In this document: positions 10,001-19,168 of the stretch, piece by piece
Layout: the number at the start of each line of letters is the position of its first letter
Numbering within the stretch: position 1 is the stretch's first letter
Source of the DNA: Dryomyza anilis
Taxonomy: Eukaryota > Arthropoda > Insecta > Diptera > Dryomyzidae
Reading direction: 5' to 3'
Length of the DNA stretch: 64,000 bases
Assembly: GCA_951804985.1 (NCBI GenBank)
Contig: OX638132.1
Span: 40,396,619 to 40,460,618 of the forward strand
Notes under the pieces: model-generated
What the model was told of the DNA's origin: nothing
The model's input: only the letters and a program-made list of their open reading frames with translations
Database searches by the model: none
Program-made: the position numbers and the translations under genes

Positions 10001-10290
10001 ATTTATTTTGACCGTATCCCAATAGGTGGTGCCAAAATGTAGATCAAATCGCTCCAATAACTTCCGCAGATAATCAAAAAACAACAAAAAAAAAATTGGC
10101 TCAATTTAGAAAATATAACGATATTTATTTTTGTACCTATAAATCTAAAAATCGGCCGCAACAGTTTTCTTTCAAATATATTCGTGATATTATAGCTGAA
10201 AGAATAATACCAATCCGTTAAGAAACCCGAACTTTAGCATATTTAAAACAGTAAAATGCCAAAAGAAACCACTATACGCAGATCGGATTA
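10001..10290. other. Unassigned stretch
   Basis: No open frame, no LTR or SINE similarity found. Contains an A-rich run at 10078-10096. It separates the LTR remnant from the SINE piece at 10291. Confidence 0.3.
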
Positions 10291-10327
10291 GTATTAAACT
10301 GTAGGTCCCACCACTTTAAGTACATAT
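10291..10327 (+). mobile_element. SINE, left part, split by copy B
   Basis: TAAACTGTAGGTCCCACC...GTACATAT matches the middle of the SINE body; the same SINE continues at 23967 (GTAACACGCC...CTATTATTATTA) after copy B. The ATAT at 10324-10327 is repeated at 23963-23966, so copy B landed in an existing SINE. The SINE's own 5' half is absent. Confidence 0.85.
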
Positions 10328-10394
10328 TGTTACGAAAAGAGGCAATTTGCTCCACTGTGCAAGCAATCAACAATAATAAATGAGACGCAAGACA

Positions 10395-10478
10395 ATTCAG
10401 CGCACTAAGCAAAGTGGTAGAAAGAGACGGAAGATCATTCAGCGCACTATGCAATGTGCGAGAAAGAGATGGAAGATC
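10395..10478 (+). repeat. 42-bp tandem repeat in U3 of copy B LTR
   Basis: Two adjacent units begin ATTCAGCGCACTA and end GAAGATC. They differ at a few bases. The same pair is seen in the LTRs at 23500-23582, 57740 and 62238. U3 repeats often bind activators in LTR elements; that role is inferred. Confidence 0.7.
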
Positions 10479-10598
10479 AGCACATTAAAACACATGAGTG
10501 CGAATGAGATGCCAATAGCATGCGTCATTCACGAAACGAGTAGAAGGTTCTTGAAACAAGTCGAAGCTTGTCGAAACGTGTCGAACTGATGCCTGCAG

Positions 10599-10636
10599 TA
10601 TATAAGGCCGCGCATCTGAGGCACTGTACTTCAGTT
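10599..10636 (+). promoter_or_regulatory. Core promoter in copy B LTR
   Basis: TATATAA at 10599-10605 and an arthropod initiator-like TCAGTT at 10631-10636, 34 bases from the first T of TATA to the A of the initiator. This is canonical spacing for RNA polymerase II and marks the likely start of R. The same arrangement occurs in copy E. Confidence 0.75.
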
Positions 10637-10873
10637 GTGATTTAATAGTGAACTAGTGCGTCTCGTGATTGAACATTGTAAAAATAAATTGTAGTAATTA
10701 AGCAGTTGATATAAGTGATTATTCTTTAAGTTGTTATTTAAATTAATAAAGTTAATTAATACTAGTTGAAATAATACTAGTTAAAACCAAATATAAGTGC
10801 CTTTTTATTTTGTACACAATCCAGCGATACGAACTCGTAGAACAGTTTTCCGTAGACTGAATTTTCGTAACAT

Positions 10874-10892
10874 TGGTGTCAGAAGTGGGATT
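10874..10892 (+). promoter_or_regulatory. Primer-binding site of copy B (tRNA-Leu type)
   Basis: TGGTGTCAGAAGTGGGATT begins one base after the LTR. It is complementary to the 3' end of animal tRNA-Leu(CAA), including the CCA. Several insect Ty3/Gypsy elements of the mdg3/micropia group are also known to use a tRNA-Leu primer. Confidence 0.75.
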
Positions 10893-10902
10893 GTGATACA
10901 AA

Positions 10903-12819
10903 ATGGTTAAATTCGATCAACTTAAAGTCGGCCAGCTAAAGAAGGAGCTGTCGATTCGTAATCTTGCAAGTGCTGGTACGAAAGTAGAGCTACAAAAGCG
11001 TCTAATAGAAGAATTAGAGAACCAAGGCATTGACCTCGCAGAATACGAGTTTGAAGTAGAAGCTGCAACAGCGTCATCGAAAAATGTGGACACGGAGCAA
11101 AAAGTACAGTCCCAAAGTTTTGATATGAGCCAGTTGCTCGGAGTAATACAACAACAGCTTCAAGAAAATTCCAGCAAAATGGAACAGAAATTCAAAACAG
11201 CTCCAAGAAAATTCGACCAGAATGGAACAGAAAATTCTATAAAATTCAAAACAGCTCCAAGAAAATTCGACCAGAATGGAACAGAAACTTCAAGAAAATT
11301 CAAATCAACTAAAAGCAGAACTTCTAGAAAATTCAAAACAATTTCAAGAAAATTCCAATCAGCTCAAAGCAGACCTTCTAGAGAATTCCAACAAACATCA
11401 AATAATAATGGAGGAAAAGATGAAGGAGTCATTGATTGTACAGCATATATGGTAACATTGGATACGGGAGCTTCACACTCTATAATAAGAAGTAACCTTG
11501 TTAACGACGTAGTAGAGCCGCTTATCGGAATAAGATTGCAAACAGCGATAGGTGAAGAGGCTCCAATCAGAGGAAAAATTACCAAGGAAATCACTATTGG
11601 CACTACGACAGTTAAGCATGATTTTATAGTGGCGGAAATAGTAGACGAAATAATACTTGGCATGGACTTCATGATAAGAAACGGTTTCACACTAGATTTA
11701 ACAAGAAACATTTTGAGTTATGCCAACACGGAGATCCAACTAAACATTGATTGTGACCAGAGCCCGAAAATTAAACAAGTTATTGCTCATAAAAATAGAA
11801 AAATACCACCTAATTCAGAAGCAAATGTTTGGGCGAAATTAAATGGAGATTGTGGGATAAGCAAGTTGTGGGTTATAGAAGCGAATGATGAGCAAATGAG
11901 CAGAAGTAATATTGTTGTCGGAAGAACATTAGTTGAAGCGACAAAAGACAAAGTTGTTCCAATAAGAGTTCTCAACATGGAAAACTCGTCGAAATTAATT
12001 AAAAAGGGAACAGTGATAGGCCAGTGTCAAGAGGCATCAGTGATTATAAATTGTGAGTCAAATCCATCAAGGGACTACGGCACATCGCAAATAAACAAAC
12101 AATCTACTCACAGGTTTATAAATGAGTGGACGAAGGATTTGGGGGGCAAAGAAAAGAGTCAAGTGCAACAGCTAATTGACAAATATCGGTGTATATTTGC
12201 TGAAAAGGGCCAAAAGGATGGCAGAACTGCCATTGTAAAACATCGAATAGACACTGGTGATTCTAACCCAATTCGTCAAGCACCAAGAAGGGTACCACTT
12301 GCGAAAAGAGACGAAGTATTACATTTGGTTGAAGAAGTGCACACAAATGGCGTGGTGGAACCATCTGAGAGTCCATGGAGTTCACCAGTAGTATTGGTGA
12401 AAAAGAAGGACGGTAGTACTCGGTTCTGCGTTGACTACCGAAAACTTAATGATGTCACCAAGAAAGATAGTTATCCACTGCCCAGAATCGATGACACCTT
12501 GGATACACTATCTAATGCTAAGTGGTTTTCAACGTTGGACTTGCAAAGCGGTTACTGGCAAGTAGAAATCGATAAGAAAGATCGAGAGAAGACCGCATTC
12601 AGTACTGGAGATGGACTATGGCAATTTTTGGTAATGCCGTTTGGACTATGCAATGCCCCAGCAACATTCGAGCGGTTAATGGAGCACGTATTAAAAGGTT
12701 TACACTGGAAAACATGCCTAGTATACCTTGATGACATAATTGTTATGGGCAAGGATTTCAAAGAACATCTAAGAAATCTAGAGGAAGTATTCCTTCGATT
12801 GAAAAATGCTACAACTTAG
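10903..12819 (+). pseudogene. gag-pol: Copy B fused Gag(SAP)-protease-RT frame
   Basis: A 638-codon frame. Residues 1-45 form a SAP-like domain (QLKKELSIRNLASAGTKVEL), a motif otherwise known for binding AT-rich DNA. Residues 95-165 come from the coiled-coil repeat region read in a wrong frame, giving a Lys/Arg/Phe/Ser-rich segment. The capsid and zinc knuckle, present in copies D and E, are missing. From about residue 180 an aspartic protease follows (LDTGASHSII, ILGMDFM), then reverse transcriptase from about residue 440 with FSTLDLQSGY, MPFGLCNAPATFERL and the catalytic YLDDIIV. A 1-nt frameshift near 12803 ends the frame in the RT thumb; the next frame (12806) continues it. The length suits gag-pol only because of the deletions. 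Not expected to be active. Confidence 0.85.
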
Positions 12820-13152
12820 CCCAAAGAAATGCTCACTTTTCAAGAAAGAAGTCAAGTATCTGGGCCATCGAGTTACCACGGAAGGAGTGCATACCGATGA
12901 GGATAAAATAGTTGCAGTCAAGGAGTGGCCCAGACCGCAAAATCTACATGACCTACGAAGTTTCTTGGGGCTATGTACATACTACAGACGATTTGTTCCA
13001 GGTTTTGCCAAAGTTGCAAGCAGTCTTCATGAGTTGGCAAGAAAGAACCGCGCATTTCAATGGAGAGATGATCAAGAAAGTGCACTTTTGAAATTAAAAG
13101 ATCTACTGTGCTCGGCACCAATTCTTGCGTATCCAAAAATCTGCACATTGCG
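12806..13152 (+). pseudogene. pol: Copy B RT thumb/connection, after frameshift
   Basis: This +1-shifted frame continues RT with LQLSPKKCSLFKKEVKYLGH and LRSFLGLCTYYRRFVPGFAK, then reaches SAPILAYPK just before RNase H. It is cut by element C at 13153, and the next recognisable residues (ASGYGIGGVLSQ) are at 22128. Roughly ten codons of RNase H around the first catalytic Asp are lost at the left border of element C. Confidence 0.85.
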
Positions 13153-13759
13153 TTTGAAAAATCTGCACATCGCCAGTAAGCACAATAGCATATTCACATT
13201 AATCATAATAATGTAACACCAAAAATGCTTACTGTTATGCATGCATTCGTATTTTTCTCATACACTTATTTGATACACTTACTCTTATACACATATGATG
13301 ACAACAACAAATGTATTGGTTGTAATGTGAGCCTCATCAGGTAGCACCTGCATGCGGCGTACAGGGAACTAAAGCACATAGAAGTTTTTCTCACGATCAC
13401 CCCAATACGAATTGATTATTTCACAATATGATGACACTCAGATCTGGTGTTTGTAAATAGTGGTGCGACCGAGGTGATGAGTAGAGGTTAAGAATATATT
13501 TTAAGTTGGATAAGATTTTAACTGCCTTAGAGTGCAGACGTGTTTCTTTTATAAGTTAAACAATAATGTTAATATTAAAATAGAACTTTCAATTAAATAA
13601 AAGTATGTCTTGGAAGAAAAGACTTGTTTGAATTATTTCGGTTAATAAAAATGTAACTTCAACGTTGGACATTCTCTGGTAGGACATCATGGGTAATTAT
13701 AAATGGAACGTTGCGACATTTGGCCTCACGCCTAAGCAACGGACATTTTAATTACAACA
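13153..13759 (+). repeat. 5' LTR of element C, 5'-truncated
   Basis: 607 bp that match 21521-22127 with very few changes (for example AAATAGTGG versus AAATATTGG, GTATGTCTTG versus GTATTTCTTG). The first 31 bases of the complete LTR are missing. Contains an AATAAA near 13596. Confidence 0.92.
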
Positions 13760-13761
13760 TT

Positions 13762-13774
13762 TGGCGCAGCCGGT
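13762..13774 (+). promoter_or_regulatory. Primer-binding site of element C (partial tRNA-Ser match)
   Basis: TGGCGCAGCCGGT starts two bases after the LTR. Twelve of these 13 bases fit the complement of a tRNA-Ser 3' end, after which the match is lost. tRNA-Ser is used by several gypsy-group elements. The identity is moderately supported. Confidence 0.5.
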
Positions 13775-13779
13775 TTTCG

Positions 13780-14605
13780 AACCAAACATCAAATCCCAGG
13801 GGACAGGATGGACTGGATGGAGATTAGAAGTATATGAAATAAATATATTGGACAAGGGAAAATATATTTTTAGGAGTCGTGAGTATTGTGAAAAACAGTG
13901 AAAGAAAATGTGCGAAAAGAAAATAATTTTTGTGAATTTGTGATATAAAACAAAAGAAACATTTGAGAATATTGAAATCATGAAATTAGACATTTGAAAA
14001 ACAGGCAATTGAACATTTTAAATAAATGATAAAATTTTTAAAAAATTTCATAATATTGTGAAATTAAATTAACTTTAAATAAAACTGTGAAATTAAATTA
14101 TTGAATAATTTAAGAATTTTGATACAGCAATGTTTTCATAGCGTTGTGAAATTAATTAAATAACAAATTAAAGAATTTTAACAAAATTAAATTACATAAA
14201 AAAAAAATCAGTATTCAGTTATAAAATGATGAGATGTTTTTAGAAAAAAAAAATAATTGTATATATATCAAAATGAGCTAAATAAAACAGTATTAAATTT
14301 AACAGAAAAATTAAATCAACTATTAAGCAATCTACTGTTTAAACAAAAGATATACATAGCTTTGCAGAAAATAAAATATAGTATACCAATTTTTATTTAA
14401 TTTTCAATTTTCATCCTTAAACATACAAACATATAACGGGTTTTCATTAATATATTTTTTTTTGTTGTGTTCTAAATAAATATAAATTAATAAACTTGAA
14501 AATGTTTTACATTAAATATAAAAATAATAAATGCAATCTATATATATATATAAAGAAAGTAATTAATGTTTAATTACATAAATCAATAAAAAACCGATAA
14601 TTAAA
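13780..14605 (+). other. Untranslated leader of element C
   Basis: About 0.83 kb of AT-rich sequence between primer site and gag, without a coding frame on the plus strand. The motif GTGAAATTAA recurs three times between 14050 and 14160. Long leaders can carry packaging signals; none can be specified here. Confidence 0.6.
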
Positions 14606-15590
14606 ATGGGTACAGAAAATGTATTTAAACGCGTACATTACGTTGTTCCTTACTTTTCTGGGGCAGAATCTACATTACTAGAAACTGAATTATATAAATT
14701 TATTAAAGGCTGTGAAACAGCAAAGCTTAAAATTAAAGAATCAGATTATGAGGAATTTATTAAATGCGTTAGGTTACATTTGCAGGGAGATGCTTATAAA
14801 TTGGTGAGGATAAAACATTTTCAAAAAATAGAAGTTGCTAAAAAATACATACTTAAATGATATTTCTTTAGATGCAGTACTAGAAAAGATTAAAAAAGTT
14901 TTTCAAAATAGTAAAGAGAGTTTGAGAGCGTTTGGAAGACGATTAGACGAATTGCAATGCATGGCATTAGAAATTGCAAGTAAAAAATACCGTAAAAAGA
15001 TAGGTAATGATGACGTATTCAGATTGGAATTACAGAAGTCAGTATTGATCTCTTTTAAAGTAGGTGTGAAGGATCCAACAACAAAAGTTGTATTATTAAG
15101 TAGTAAGTCAGACACATTAGATGCATTATTGGAAGAAGCATTAAATGTTGAAGCTATTATGCAACTAAGACCAAAGTTAAATGAATACGAATGTAATGTT
15201 GAAGCAGAACATAATTCAGAAATAATTAAGCAAAGAGAAAATCCAGAAAAGAATGATAAATCAACTTATGTAAGGAATGTTCCGACATGTTCATTCTGTA
15301 TGAAATTAGGACATACTAGGGACGATTGTATTAGTAGGAAAAATGAGCCTTTCTGCTACGAATGTGTAACTTATGGCCATGAAGCTAATTGGAAATGTGC
15401 CAATACTAATATGAAAAATTCTAAAATACAGTTAGGTAATAATGATATTAAAAATAATAATCGCAAAGAAAATAAAACAAGTAATATGAAATGCTTATGG
15501 TGTGATAGACAAGGGCATAAAATAGATAAGTGTTATGCGAAAACAAAATTTGAATCAGTCACAAATAATAATCATAATCAGGGAAACTAA
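14606..15590 (+). pseudogene. gag: Element C Gag with three zinc knuckles, one frameshift
   Basis: Starts at ATG 14606 (frame 2) and shifts to frame 3 near 14830-14860, most simply by a 1-nt change at the A6 run 14841-14846. The N-terminal half is a helical capsid-like region (VLEKIKKVFQNSKESLRAF). The C-terminal half has three knuckles: CSFCMKLGHTRDDC and CLWCDRQGHKIDKC (both CX2CX4HX4C) and CYECVTYGHEANWKC, with a five-residue last spacer. The frame ends at TAA 15588-15590 directly after a GGGAAAC heptamer, so Gag-Pol would be made by -1 frameshifting. Gag would form the particle and bind RNA; the upstream frameshift disables this copy. Confidence 0.85.
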
Positions 15591-15626
15591 GAGGGGCTCA
15601 GTCAAGGCCAATAAACTGGGGACCCC
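15581..15626 (+). promoter_or_regulatory. Programmed -1 frameshift signal, gag-pol of element C
   Basis: G GGA AAC at 15581-15587 fits X XXY YYZ in the gag frame and is followed immediately by the gag stop TAA. After slipping back one base the ribosome would read GGG AAA CTA and enter the protease frame, which is open through this point. A GGGG (15593-15596) can pair with CCCC (15623-15626) five bases downstream of the heptamer, a possible stimulatory stem. The heptamer type is known to work in other retroelements; function here is inferred. Confidence 0.75.
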
Positions 15627-16411
15627 AAAAGAAAAGTAATATAGGGCCAAATGAGTTAGGAATTGTAGATCAGACGTCGAAAGAGACTGTGGTCAAATTT
15701 ACTACCCCATTAAACTTTCAAAAACTGAAGGTAAACAATAAATTAAAATATGAATTAAATGCAAAAGAAAATTGCATAATACACAATTGGAATGGAGATT
15801 GTTCGAATTTATCTAATATAAGTGATGTTTTCATTTCAGTACCTTGCGAGGCAGCTAAAAATGGAAGACTTATTTTATTAGTAGACTCAGGAGCAGATGC
15901 CAGTTTAGTAAAAGAAAGTGCGATGACAAATTTTCCAGGTTTTAACAAAAATATTCAAAAGGATTTGAATGGGGCTTTTGGTGGTTGTGTTAGGACATTA
16001 GGAACCACCAAGGTCCAACACGGGAGCATAGGGTGCTTAAGTTTAATGCTACACGTAGTGTCACTTGAACAAGGAGTACCAGCAGACGGAATAATCGGAC
16101 GTGACAATTTATGGAATCGATCTATAATAAATGCGATAGATAAAACGATAACGTTCTTTGATAAAGATAAAAATCAAATTATAAAACTACCAATGAAAAC
16201 ACAGACAGAAATACAAAACATGTTTTACAACCAACCCATTAAAATTCAAGCGAGAACCGCGAAAATAGTATCATTACCTTTAAAAACAAAAATTCCAATC
16301 GTATTAATACATAAGCAAGAAATTTCTCCAGGTGTATATTTAGGCGAAAGCCTATCAAATGTTAGCAAGAATAGAGTTTATGTTTCAATATTAAATGCTA
16401 CAGAAAAATAA
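15591..16411 (+). pseudogene. pol: Element C protease domain, ends at in-frame stop
   Basis: The frame is open across the gag stop (upstream of 15581) to TAA 16409-16411. An aspartic protease is recognisable by LVDSGADASLV near 15877-15910 (catalytic DSG) and by GIIGRDNLW near 16090-16116, the flap-end ILGxD equivalent. It would cleave the polyprotein during particle maturation. Reverse transcriptase follows in the same frame right after the TAA, so the stop is most likely a disabling mutation, not a gene boundary. Confidence 0.85.
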
Positions 16412-19168
16412 ATTCTAATAGACAACAAATTTAAACCAAAGTTTTCGAATTTTAATCAGTATAAAGAATCGTATACAAAAAATTCTACAATAAATAGCGT
16501 AAATTCAGTAAATATAACAAATAGAATTAACAGATTATTAAGGGAAATTAAAATTGACGAAACTTTAAATAAAGACGAAATTACATCTTTACAAAATTTG
16601 AGTATTTCTTATCATGACGTTTTTCACTTAGATGGCGATGAATTAACATACACGCCAGCGCTTAAACATGAAATAACTACACAATGGAACCAACCACCAA
16701 TTAATCAGAAACAATATAAACTTCCACATACACATAGGGAAGAAATTAATAGACAAGTAGTAAAAATGTTAGATGACGGCATTATATCTCCAAGCACCTC
16801 ACCTTGGAATTCACCGTTATTGTTAGTACCAAAAAAGAGCAATAAGGACGGTAGCAAGAAATGGAGACTAGTAATAGATTTTCGTAAACTAAATGATGTA
16901 ACAATAAAACAAGTATTTCCGATTCCTCGTATAGACGAGATATTAGATCAGCTAGGGCATAGTAGATACTTTTCAACATTGGATTTAGCAAGTGGTTATC
17001 ACCAGGTCTTAGTAGATGAAAGAGATAAAGAAAAAACTGCTTTCAGTACGGGACTTGGACATTTTGAATTTAATAGAATGCCATTTGGTTTAACAGGTGC
17101 ACCGGCCACTTTTCAAAGAATAATGAACCACATATTAACAGGTTTACAGGGTATCGATTGTTTTGTGTATCTTGATGACATAGTTGTATATGGAAAAAAT
17201 TTAAGCGAACATGAGCATAGATTAAGTAATGTATTACAGAAATTAAGGGAACATAATTTAAAATTAAATACCGAAAAATGTCAGTTTTTGCGTCGCGAAG
17301 TTGTATATTTAGGACATAAATGTTCGGAACTAGGTGCGCTGCCAGACCCCTCTAAGGTCGAATGCGTGAAAAATATTCCGGTGCCAAGAAATAGAAAAGA
17401 AGTACAAGCATTTTTGGGATTAATTAATTATTACAGAAAATTCATAGGCAATATGGCCAAAATATCATTACCAATTAATAATTTACTTAGAAACGACGTT
17501 AAATTTACATGGACAGACGATTGTCAAAATTCATTTATTAAATTAAAAGAATCAATAATTTCATCACCAATTCTCGCATATCCAGATTTTACGAAAACTT
17601 TTTTACTTACAACTGATGCAAGTAATGAAGCAATAGGCGCGGTACTGTCGCAAGGCGAAGTTGGAAGCGATATACCAGTCGCATTTGCGAGTAGGGCATT
17701 AAATGGGGCCGAAAAACGATACTCCACCATTGAAAAAGAATTTTTAGCTATTGTTTGGTCAACTAAGAATTTCAGAGCATACCTATTAGGGCGACCATTT
17801 AAAATTTTTACAGATCATCAGCCCCTAAAAGGTATTGCAAACTTAAAAGATCAGACATCCCGCCTTGAGCATTTCCGACATAAGTTGTCAGAATACGATT
17901 TTGAAATAATTTACAAACCAGGTAAAAAGAATTTGAACGCGGATGCTTTAAGCAGAATACCATATTTACAACCCGATATTACAGCAGTACAAACACGTTC
18001 TAAAACTACACAAAATAAATTAGATCAACAAATTACAAAAACAAAGCCCCAAATTAGTACACCGGTCGTAGATGAAACAATTACAGATGCAAATAACGAA
18101 ACAAATTCTGCACACTTATTAACTGATCCGGAAGAAATTAAAACGGTAATAAAAGATTTTCATGATTCCGCATTAGGAGGCCATCAGGGTGCAGTAAAAA
18201 CATATTTTAGAATCAGAAGACAATTTAAGTGGAAAGGTATGCAGAAACAAATAAAAGATTACGTAAAAAATTGTTCAAAATGCCAAGTAAATAAAAGTTT
18301 TAGGCTTACAAAAATGCCAATGGTCCTAACTGATACGCCAGTGAGAGTATACATGGATCTTGTAGGAATTTTACCAGAAACTATCTCTGGAAATAAATAT
18401 ATATTAACATTTCAAGATGATTTTTCAAAATATATGTGTTGCGTAGCTATACCGGACGCAGAAGCAAGCACTGTAGCGAAAGCATTTTACGACGAAATCA
18501 TTACGCGCTTAAATATTCCAAAAGTATTAGTTACCGACAATGGTTCAAATTTCGTCTCTAAATTGTTTTCAGATACATGTAAATTGTTAGGAATTAAAAA
18601 GTTACATATTACGCCATATCATCCACAAGCTAATGGATCTTTGGAAAGAAGCCATCGACCATTAACAGAATATTTGCGAAGTTTTGCAAAAGAAGATGGG
18701 TCAAACTGGGACCAATGGTTAAATTCGGCAATGCACGTGCACAATAACACAGTACATATGTCAACAGGGCAAACCCCTTTCCGTACTTTATATGGGTTTG
18801 ATTTTGATATGCCCACTAATCTAAAACGTAAATGTTCACCAGTTTATAATACTGATGATTACAACAAATTATTAAAATATCAGATTCAACGCACACATGA
18901 AATCGTGAGACAAAATCAAGATAAAGCAAAAGAAAAATATAAACAAAGCTATGACAGCGCATTACACCCAACAATATTTAAAGTAGGCGATAAAATATTA
19001 TTAAAAAATCAAAATAGAAAGAATAAATTTTCTCCCATATGGGTAGGACCCTATGAGGTACTTTCGGTAGTAAGTCCTGTAACGACAATGATTTCCATCA
19101 AAGGAAAAGGGAAAAAATTCCATAACAACTTATTAAAAGCATATAATTTTGAAGTTTTACACAATTAA
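16412..19168 (+). CDS. pol: Element C reverse transcriptase, RNase H, integrase
   Basis: The frame is open from the codon after the TAA at 16411; the first ATG-like start is at 16598 (TTG). RT occupies residues 25-230 counted from 16598: WRLVIDFRKLNDV, YFSTLDLASGYHQV, MPFGLTGAPATFQRIM and the catalytic YLDDIVVYGK. RNase H follows at about 325-460 with TTDASNEAIGAVLSQ, the ST.EKE segment and TDHQPL. Integrase begins at about 525 with an HHCC finger (FHDSALGGHQ...CSKCQ), then the DDE core: VYMDLVG, VTDNGSNFVS and NGSLERSHRPL. The C-terminus has the GPYEVL motif seen in GPY/F integrases. All catalytic residues are present, so this 2.7-kb part could still be intact even though gag and the PR-RT join are broken. 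Confidence 0.9.
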   Translation: MLIDNKFKPKFSNFNQYKESYTKNSTINSVNSVNITNRINRLLREIKIDETLNKDEITSLQNLSISYHDVFHLDGDELTYTPALKHEITTQWNQPPINQKQYKLPHTHREEINRQVVKMLDDGIISPSTSPWNSPLLLVPKKSNKDGSKKWRLVIDFRKLNDVTIKQVFPIPRIDEILDQLGHSRYFSTLDLASGYHQVLVDERDKEKTAFSTGLGHFEFNRMPFGLTGAPATFQRIMNHILTGLQGIDCFVYLDDIVVYGKNLSEHEHRLSNVLQKLREHNLKLNTEKCQFLRREVVYLGHKCSELGALPDPSKVECVKNIPVPRNRKEVQAFLGLINYYRKFIGNMAKISLPINNLLRNDVKFTWTDDCQNSFIKLKESIISSPILAYPDFTKTFLLTTDASNEAIGAVLSQGEVGSDIPVAFASRALNGAEKRYSTIEKEFLAIVWSTKNFRAYLLGRPFKIFTDHQPLKGIANLKDQTSRLEHFRHKLSEYDFEIIYKPGKKNLNADALSRIPYLQPDITAVQTRSKTTQNKLDQQITKTKPQISTPVVDETITDANNETNSAHLLTDPEEIKTVIKDFHDSALGGHQGAVKTYFRIRRQFKWKGMQKQIKDYVKNCSKCQVNKSFRLTKMPMVLTDTPVRVYMDLVGILPETISGNKYILTFQDDFSKYMCCVAIPDAEASTVAKAFYDEIITRLNIPKVLVTDNGSNFVSKLFSDTCKLLGIKKLHITPYHPQANGSLERSHRPLTEYLRSFAKEDGSNWDQWLNSAMHVHNNTVHMSTGQTPFRTLYGFDFDMPTNLKRKCSPVYNTDDYNKLLKYQIQRTHEIVRQNQDKAKEKYKQSYDSALHPTIFKVGDKILLKNQNRKNKFSPIWVGPYEVLSVVSPVTTMISIKGKGKKFHNNLLKAYNFEVLHN

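Larger units (their letters stand above)
10328..10872 (+). repeat. 5' LTR of copy B
   Basis: 545 bp, starting TGTTACGAAAAG and ending TTTTCGTAACA, giving an 11-bp inverted terminal match. Contains a 42-bp tandem repeat in U3 (10395-10436, 10437-10478), a TATA box, an initiator and an AATAAA at 10745-10750. Confidence 0.93.
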
